Assembly (NCBI GenBank): GCA_950022295.1
Contig: OX465598.1
Coordinates: forward strand, 340,579,324 to 340,643,323
Reading direction: 5' to 3'
Length of the DNA stretch: 64,000 nt
Source of the DNA: Bromus sterilis
Lineage: Eukaryota > Streptophyta > Magnoliopsida > Poales > Poaceae
Of this stretch, positions 57,202 to 64,000 are shown piece after piece. The position numbers and the translations under genes are program-made. Below the pieces are notes generated by a model. The model had not been told where the DNA came from, made no database searches, and was given only the letters and a program-made list of their open reading frames with translations. How positions within the stretch are numbered: position 1 is the first letter of the stretch; every line of letters starts with the position of its first letter.

Positions 57202-59640
57202 TAAACTTCTATTTGCTCTATCCTGGTTCGGGACAGGAATACCTTCGGGTACCTTCATGTATATGTCTGAATCCAAGTTACCATATAGGTAAGCGGTGAC
57301 AACATCCATAAGTTTCATTTTCAAGTCCAGGTTTACTGCCATTGAGATCAAGTATCTAAAGGTAATTTCATCCATGATAGGGGAGTAAGTTTCCTCATAG
57401 TCGACACCTGGTCATTGAGAGAAACCTTGAGCAACGAGCCTTGCTTTATACCGTACTACCTCTTTATTTTCGTTCCTCTTGCGGACAAAAACCCACTTGT
57501 GACCAACAGGGCGTATGTGGGGAGGAGTTAGACAAACAGGTCCAAACACCTCTCTTTTGTTGAGAGAAACTAACTCAGCAGTTATTGTCTTCTGCCAATA
57601 TTTCCAATCCGACCTTTTCTTACAATCAACGAGCGTGTTAGGCTCGGGGTCAAGATCTATGATTGAGGCAATTTTCTTGTCAAAATAAATGTCGACATTT
57701 GCCATGGCTTGATTAATTGACTCGCCTGAATTAACATAGTTAATGGACATTTCGTCATGGGGGTGCATCGGACACATTCCCTTCCTCCACCGGATTTCCC
57801 AATCCAGGAGAAGGTCCTTTAGCTTTCCCGCTCCGATGTGTGCGCACACATCTTCGCTGGGTATTTCCGATATAGGAAAATTCAAGTCCGGAATTTCGTG
57901 CATTGAAACTTCCGTACTTGTGCCATGTCTCAACTGGCTCGCCTCTTCTAGGGCAGACCGCGATAAATCCCTCTCATCCCTTTTCTTCGGGCGTCCCCGA
58001 GTACTTGGGATTTGAGGAGCCATATTCCTTGTCCTTTTAAGCCTAAGGACGGGAGAGGGTATACCATTGTTTTTATTTGGTATTTCAAACCTTTTCGGTG
58101 CATTGCGCGCAGGCACATGCGACTTTGTCACAGTCTTTAAGTCACTGAAATGATCAGGCAGTTGATTCGCTAACGAGTGCAAATCTATTATCTTTTGGAC
58201 TTCTCTGTTAGTCTCAGCAGTGAGCGGGTCATGAGCGTGGATCCCCGTGGCTTGCCACGTGATTTCACGACTTTTATCATCAAGGGGTTGATTATCTCCC
58301 CATAAAGTCGGGAAAATATCCTCGTCGAAAATGCAATCAGCAAAGCGGACCGTATGACAGTCACCTGTCGCGGGGTCCAAAAACCTGATTATGGACGGAG
58401 TCTCATAACCAACGTATATCCCCGAAATACGGAGCGGACCCGTTGCTGATCGCTGAGGGGGCGGTATTGGTACATATACCTGGCAACCGAACCTACAAAG
58501 GTGGAAATTTTTCGGTGTCGACCCTTGCGCAAGCTGCATAGGAGAGTGGATGTTGTAGGCCGATGGTCGAAAGTTGATGAGATTAGTCGCGTGTAACACA
58601 TCGTGACCCCAACATGTAGTTGGTAAATTACAACCCTGAAGGAGCGGTCTGGCAATGAATTTAACTCTTTTAATCAATGCCTCCGCAAGTCCATTTTGTG
58701 CGTGGACATGCAGCACAGAGTGCTCGACTTTGATTCCCATTGCCATATGCAATAATCATCGAACGCCTTAGAAGTAAATTCACCAACGTTGTCCATGTGA
58801 ATAGAATTAATACGATGATAAGGAAATTTATTCCTTATTTGTATGACTTGCGAGATCAATTTTGCAAAGGCATGGTTCCTTGTTGACAGCAAGCAAACAT
58901 TGGACCATTTAGAGGAAGCATCGATGAGCACCATGAAGTACCGAAATGACCCCGAGAGGGGCTGAATTGGACCGCATATGTCCCCCTGGATACGTTCCAA
59001 GAACGCAGTGATTTCATCCTTCACTTTCGAAGCAAATGGCCTAATGATTAATTTCCCCGTAGCGCATGCAGAGCATACGAAATCATCAGGATTCGAGATT
59101 TTTTTTACATTAACACTATGGCCATCTGAGTTGTTAATTATATTCCTCATCATCCTAAGACCGGGGTGGCCTAACCTATCATGCCAGAGGCAAAATAGTT
59201 CAGAGCTTCTAAAAACAGTTTTAAGGGTAGTGTACATGGGAGTGCTACGATCTTGGTGTAGTACAACCCTGTAGCTAATGAAGGAAGCCTTTTGACAACA
59301 TGTTTACCATTTTCATCGCGCTTGGTGATGAGTAGATACTCCTTACTATTATCATCATTGTCGGTCTCTATGTGAAAACCATTTGCGCGGATGTCTTTAA
59401 AACTTAAGATAGTACGAGTCGACTCTGGGTACAACAATGCTTCATTTATGAGCAGAGTTGTTCCATTCGGGAGTATAATAGTTGCTCTTCCAGACCCAAC
59501 AATATTCTGACCGCAGCCGGCGATCGTCATTATATTACCTGGATGTTTGGTAATAGACTCAAAGTACTTTGTTTCTCTTAAGATGGTATTCGTAGTGCCA
59601 CTATCAGCAAGGCATGTTTCCTCTATTCGGGCGCCACGTG
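57202..59640 (-). pseudogene. Ty1/copia pol remnant (protease, integrase, start of reverse transcriptase)
   Basis: On the minus strand: retropepsin motif DSGTTNTIL (about 59590); gag-pre-integrase (LPNGTTLLINEALLYP; LWHDRLGHPG; CSACATGK); integrase core with GDICGPI, HMDNVGEF and NGLAEALIK; a linker; then reverse transcriptase with HKWVFVRKRNENKE, VRYKARLVAQGFSQ, MKLMDVVTAYLYG and VPEG. It is cut off at NRSL, where element F1 inserted. Breaks: a frame change near 59215-59235, a 2-bp AT duplication near 58745 (GCATATGGC for GCATGGC), and TGA at 57414-57412 where related copies have an Arg codon. Gag and the 5' LTR are absent to the right of about 59640. The rest of reverse transcriptase should lie left of the window. 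Confidence 0.88.
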
Positions 59641-60500
59641 TTCTAAAATGTAGTGTCTAATTAATATAATGAAATGAGGAAAATGCGACATTAAGTAAGT
59701 AAACACATAAACATTTGAGAACATAACATAACTATCTCTTATTAAATAATGGAATAAATGAATAAAATAAATGTCATCCAATCGTCGATGCTCCCCGTTC
59801 AAATCTTGCCTCCGATGCCCGCAGCTGGTAATCTCCGTCGATATCTTGTGCTCTCCTTCTCTCATGAGAGAATGAAGAGATGAGAGAGTGAGCTGTTAGA
59901 GAAGGGTAAGGGGATTTATGGCGTCGCTTTGGGAAGCAACAAGGCATCTCTTGCGTGTCCCGCGCTTGCAAATGTCTCCATCTAAATGCGCTAAGTTGTA
60001 GCGCTGGAGTGTGACTCGCTGAAAATGATCGATTCAAGCGTTCCTTCAAAGTTGGGTCCAGTTGTGCTATAGGTTTGATGTGTACTACATGCATTTAAAC
60101 GAATGAAACTTATATCCTACATGCTCGATTGAAGTATATGTAGGTAATTGAGAACTAGGATGTAGCCTAGTGGCAAGGGAGTGTATTCACATGGGGGACG
60201 AATTTTTAGTTTCTCACGAGAAATGCTTCTTCTATGTAAATAAACCGTGAGTCCTATTGCCCATGAAGTTTCATTTCTTTTCCTATATATAGGTAATCAA
60301 ACAGATATTTATCAAGGCGCATACAAGAACACATAAGAGAGGGAGATACATATGCTGGATGAGTGGCTCCAATTGAAGGGCTGAAGGTTGGAAGCTTATT
60401 GGCTGGAATCGGATAATGGAATATCTGATGCAACATGGAACATAAATATTTTCCAAGATTCGGCCTTTTCGATTTCTTTAAAAAAGAGTGTAGAGAGATG
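59641..60500. other. Intergenic spacer left of SQD2
   Basis: No gene with recognisable domains. A frame of about 106 codons on the minus strand (60094-59774) has no family resemblance and lies next to the truncated copia, so it may be decayed element sequence. A tRNA A-box-like TAGCCTAGTGG at 60163-60173 hints at a SINE relic without a B box. Confidence 0.6.
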
Positions 60501-60547
60501 CTGCTGCTGTTGCGGAATCATGGCCCGATCAATTCGATTTTGCTTTC

Positions 60548-60607
60548 GAATATGCTCGTCTCATATTTGTATTTTCTGTGGAAAAGGCATCTGCTACTCG
60601 AATATGC
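60548..60607 (+). promoter_or_regulatory. Pair of P1BS (PHR1-type) phosphate-starvation motifs upstream of SQD2
   Basis: GAATATGC occurs at 60548-60555 and again at 60600-60607; both fit the consensus GNATATNC bound by the PHR family of MYB factors. They are 52 bp apart, roughly five helical turns, and lie directly before the pyrimidine-rich stretch 60645-60670 that looks like a plant core promoter. SQD2 is a known phosphate-starvation-induced gene in other plants, so the sites make biological sense. Occupancy is not shown by the sequence. Confidence 0.6.
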
Positions 60608-60644
60608 CGGCTCGTCACTGTCCTCCCTTTTGGCTGGGCCTTCT

Positions 60645-60759
60645 CCTATCCTCTCTCCTTATCCTCCTCGGTTCCATCCATGGAGGACGATGAGAGCTAC
60701 TCGTGCAGATGGCCGCTCAGCCATGAATCCACTTCGACACGGGCGCCTCTCAGCCTAAG
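60645..60759 (+). other. Probable 5' leader exon of SQD2
   Basis: A C/T-rich Y-patch (TCTCCTATCCTCTCTCC) is followed by a short exon-like stretch ending at CCTAAG with the strong donor GTGAGT at 60760. The start codon of SQD2 is about 965 bp downstream, so an intron in the 5' untranslated region is likely; a 3' site cannot be chosen with confidence (candidates near 61424 and 61710). An upstream ATG at 60680 opens 27 codons (MEDDESYSCRWPLS...) before the donor and could act as an uORF. The whole leader is inferred. Confidence 0.45.
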
Positions 60760-61158
60760 GTGAGTGCACTACCCCCCGCCCAATCCCTAATTCGTTTTCT
60801 CGCCGATGGATTTTTTTTTTCTGGGTCACATGGAGTGGCTTTTGAAATTGGGGTTGATCTATCCACGATGAGGGGTGGATGGAGGCCGGGTCTCCGGCGA
60901 CTCGCTGTTGATTCGTTGGGAGGGCGCCGGTCGGTGGCGCTCCCGTCACCGTGTATTCGTGCGTCAGGCGTTCTCGGTAGGCACGGGTCAGGCCGACGAA
61001 CATTGCAAGCTGGGCAACCAATCTCACAAGTTTGGTTCATTTTAATTTGACAAGTTCGTACAACTATTCTGAAAACTATGGGGGTAGGCAAATACATCAA
61101 CTTCAAGTATGCCAAGCTCGCCGCTATTCTGGCAACCTGGTAAAATCAATCTGAAACT

Positions 61159-61325
61159 AATCTTGCAGTTAGGGATAGCACAACAAAATCTTTGAAACAA
61201 ATCTGGCAATTAGGGATAGCGCAACAAAATCTGAGCATGGTAACCTCAGTAACTAATCTGACAACCTGATACAAGTAATCCGGAAAAGTGATACAGTATA
61301 ACTAATCTGTCAACTAGGGAGTAGG
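61159..61325 (+). repeat. Degenerate direct repeats in the presumed 5' leader intron of SQD2
   Basis: Two 33-bp copies with core TTAGGGATAGC-CAACAAAATCT (61159-61191 and 61200-61232) are followed by shorter AATCTG-CAAC fragments to about 61325. No gene is seen in 60770-61700 apart from this. Confidence 0.7.
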
Positions 61326-61724
61326 TTAGTATAGCAAATTAGTTGTGGTAGCCACTTCTGTTTTCGTTCCAGCAAAGCATTTTTCTTGTTTTCTTACTCT
61401 GGTTCTTGTTCCTGGGAGCTAGATCTAACGTCTAACATGGCAGGTGAAGTTTTTGGAGAGGAAAAAGCACATGGCTGGGAGGTGAAAGCAACAAGGAATC
61501 CTAGGTGAAAGTTTCCTCGAGAAAGAAGCACATGGGCTGGAAGGTGAAAGCGATAGGGAAAAAGCTGGAGCTCATACGTGTGCGCTGAGACCACGAGTGA
61601 CCATCCGTCTAAGCAATAGAATTTTCCATACACAGTGTGTTCCTGCGGGCGCCGCACGGGAAGGCACTTGTGTGACACCACTACATATTCGTGTCCTTGG
61701 TTAATTACTGAGGACGAGGCAAGG

Positions 61725-64000
61725 ATGGCGAGGGCGGCGCCCATCCTTGTGATGTCCAATCCATCTCCATCCCCTCTAATTGCTCCGTCGTCACGCCCCA
61801 GGGCTGGGTCCCTTTCTCTCCGCCACCTGCATCGCCACCGCTTCCTCCCATTCTCGCCATCATCATCATGCAGCACTAGTGCATCTTCTTCTTCCTCGTC
61901 GTCCTCTGTCTTGCTGCGGGACGACGAGTTGGACCAGGAGGAGCCCCCACCCGCTTCGAAAGTCGACTCGCGGCCCCGCCGCATCGCGCTCTTTGTCGAG
62001 CCCTCCCCCTTCGCCTACGTCTCCGGCTACAAGAACCGCTTCCAGAACTTCATCAAGTACCTCCGCGAGATGGGCGATGAGGTCATCGTCGTCACTACCC
62101 ACGAGGGCCTGCCCGACGAGTTCCACGGTGCCAAGCTCGTCGGATCATGGAGCTTCCCTTGCCCATGGTATCAGAAGGTCCCACTCTCACTCGCCCTCAG
62201 CCCCAGAATCATTGGAGAAGTCGCTAGGTTTAAGCCCGACATTATCCACGCCTCTTCCCCTGGAATCATGGTATGGTACTAACTAATTTTCTTTCTATAT
62301 TTCAGCACTATTATTTATTATTGGACATTTCATATTTTTCCTTGACTAATTGAGTTACATTCATAGGTGTTTGGCGCCCTAATCATCGCAAAGTTGCTAT
62401 GCGTCCCTCTAGTAATGTCCTACCACACCCATGTTCCAATGTGAGTTGACTTCCCTACCTCTCTCACAAATTCAGAATTCATACACACCCGTTTCTGAAA
62501 CACAAGGAAAACATGAAATTTTGTGCCAGCAACAGTACAACTTGAACAAAACTGAAATATCTTATTTTATGTATGCTACCATTGTTGGCCCAGTTCCGAT
62601 GCCAAGTACTTGCGCCGACGGCATGAGAACTGACGATGACAACGAACAGAGCTCGCTGAATAACCTGATGCACACGTAAAAATAGCACCAAATAGCCTGA
62701 TCTAACTTGCACCGGCTGAATGTAGCCTAGGTAATTAGCGATCAGCTTGATTGATACTAACTGGCAAATCACACGTACACACGCAAAAGAAATTGATAGC
62801 CAAAGGCTCGTCTTACAAAATTGCACCAAATAGCCTAATCTGACTTGCACCGGCTGAATGTAGCCGCTAATTAGCGATCAGCTTGATGGATACTAACTGG
62901 CAAATCACACGTACACACGCGAAAGCAATTGATAGCCAAAGGCTCGTCTTGAGCCTTGCAATTCTTTACTGCTCTTTTTGATTCGGTACAGCTTACAGGG
63001 ATTATACAGGGATATATATACTAGCCAGTCAGACTAACCAGTACTACTCTTATACGGTTCCCAACACTAGTCCTACACGGATACATACATGCATCTGTAA
63101 CTTACACGTACATGTATCGAGTACATCCGTCGTGTTTAACACCAACGAACACAACCAGACCATTTGATTAATCTTCAGCTCCTAGTAGAAATACACCATC
63201 CATGGTGTTATGTGTATTTTGCGAATGATATCTACAATCCAAAAACCGTAGGTTTGTTTATCCAGTTGGAGAGGCGAGTTGATCCATTTTTATCTATGGC
63301 AGTTATATTCCCAGATATACATTCAGCTGGCTTGTCAAGCCCATGTGGCTAGTTATAAGTAAGTTTTCACTTATGTACCGCACAAATGTATGACCTCTCG
63401 TGCCAGACTAGCCAACTGATATAATATTCGCTTGCTATAGAATTCTTGCACCGAGCTGCGGATCTCACACTGGTACCATCAGTTGCGATTGGCAAGGACC
63501 TGCAAGCTGCCCGTGTTACAGCAGGTTTGCACAAACATACATACTGCTTCCATGTTATTTTACTTCCAACATCTTCCTCTTATGGTGCATGTTTTCAGCA
63601 AATAAGATACGCCTTTGGAACAAGGGCGTGGATTCAGAAAGCTTCCATCCTCGTTTCCGTAATCAGGAAATGCGGTCAAGGCTAACGTATGTAATCTTCT
63701 TTGCTCAGCTGGTCCATTTGTGATGCAGTTGCAATGATGCTAGCGGGTTCTTGCCTCACCTAGTATGTCGAGAAAACTACCAAATGGATTGAGATGATCA
63801 GATATATCTTTCATGTAACTATCTGTGTTGCTTGTATGCTTTTATATTATAACAGGGACGGTGAACCACACAAGCCACTGATAATCTATGTTGGACGCCT
63901 AGGAGTCGAGAAAAGCTTGGATTTTCATAAGAGGTGAGCTCATGATGTTTCTGATTTTTATATGTTGCAGTGCAAAAGGAATGTGTGTGTGATAGAAACC
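61725..64000 (+). CDS. SQD2: Sulfoquinovosyltransferase SQD2 (sulfolipid synthase), first six coding exons, cut by the window end
   Basis: SQD2 transfers sulfoquinovose from UDP-sulfoquinovose to diacylglycerol, the last step of SQDG synthesis, at the chloroplast inner envelope. Exons: 61725-62270, 62367-62440, 63303-63358, 63441-63524, 63599-63686, 63856-63933. Every intron is GT-AG and the frame is continuous. Residues 1 to about 70 are Ser/Arg/Pro-rich with almost no acidic residues, a chloroplast transit peptide ending near the DDELDQEE stretch. The GT4 N-domain then starts with RRIALFVEPSPFAYVSGYKN, and includes MGDEVIVVTTHEG, FKPDIIHASSPGIM, VMSYHTHVP, YIPRYTFSWLVKP and HRAADLTLVPS. Exon 6 enters the C-domain (LIIYVGRLGVEKSLDF). 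These segments match plant SQD2 very closely. An in-frame ATG at 61635 exists, but the 61725 ATG fits the transit peptide. The remaining exons are beyond 64000. Confidence 0.93.
62685..62950 (+). repeat. 138-bp tandem duplication in SQD2 intron 2
   Basis: Copy one (62685-62814) and copy two (62823-62950) share GCACCAAATAGCCT through CCAAAGGCTCGTCTT with few differences and a period of 138 bp. Intron 2 (62441-63302) is by far the longest of the visible introns; the others are 74 to 169 bp. The rest of it shows no gene or recognisable transposon end. Confidence 0.88.

Noticed and set aside
59774..60094. 106-codon minus-strand frame as a host gene
   Set aside because: No domain, no splice or codon pattern to support it, and it abuts a truncated copia remnant.
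60388..60758. Upstream plus-strand frames of about 100 codons as a separate gene
   Set aside because: They cross the P1BS sites and pyrimidine patch, and two frames are open at once; promoter and leader are more likely.
61394..61984. 196-codon antisense frame over the start of SQD2
   Set aside because: It is the shadow of the GC-rich first exon; the sense strand has the conserved protein and canonical splice sites.
1..64000. A previously undescribed gene cluster or defence-type system
   Set aside because: Everything outside SQD2 resolves to nested transposons by termini, target duplications and coding motifs. The unexplained parts are the element B ORF and the CACTA viroplasmin-like ORF, both reported as findings.

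Overview
The window is grass nuclear DNA, most likely from a large-genome Triticeae cereal (wheat, barley, Aegilops or a relative). The signs are a deep stack of nested LTR retrotransposons and a CACTA transposon, with one ordinary intron-containing plant gene at the right edge. No bacterial, organellar, rRNA, tRNA or CRISPR feature is visible. The species call is inference; the nesting is read directly from LTR ends, primer-binding sites (PBS) and target-site duplications (TSDs).

Layout, oldest layer to youngest. (1) A decayed Ty1/copia coding remnant on the minus strand (57202-59640). (2) A second copia-like element, also minus, inserted in the reverse transcriptase of (1). Its 5' LTR is now in two pieces (4835-6119 and 56732-57201), and its non-coding interior begins at 4834 and runs left. 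A Tekay/Del-type gypsy LTR (1-2919) interrupts that interior and leaves the window at the left. (3) A CACTA transposon (6120-56728, TSD CTA) inserted in the LTR of (2). Its own DNA is about 8.8 kb, stretched to 50.6 kb by later insertions. It carries, on the minus strand, a TNP2 transposase gene, a second En/Spm-type gene ending in a Ulp1-like protease domain, and a small viroplasmin-fold/membrane ORF. (4) Three independent insertions in the CACTA: a full Tekay-like gypsy (7512-24365, TSD CTTCA), a short Athila-like element B (26633-34007, TSD GTGTC), and an Athila-like element D on the minus strand (35759-53347). (5) Insertions in those: an inverted solo LTR in the gypsy integrase C-terminal region (15972-20068, TSD TTACA), element C in the LTR of D (37118-45483, TSD ACGTT), and a small SINE in B (30776-30896).

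Elements B and C share LTRs and about 3 kb of 3' non-coding sequence but carry entirely different coding cassettes: C has gag-protease, B an unrelated ORF of unknown function. Neither B, C nor D encodes reverse transcriptase or integrase, so all three must depend on enzymes supplied elsewhere.

The only conventional host gene is SQD2 (from 61725, plus strand, running out of the window), the sulfoquinovosyltransferase that makes the chloroplast lipid SQDG. Two perfect phosphate-starvation P1BS motifs lie about 1.1 kb upstream of its start codon, just ahead of a probable pyrimidine-rich core promoter and a spliced 5' leader.
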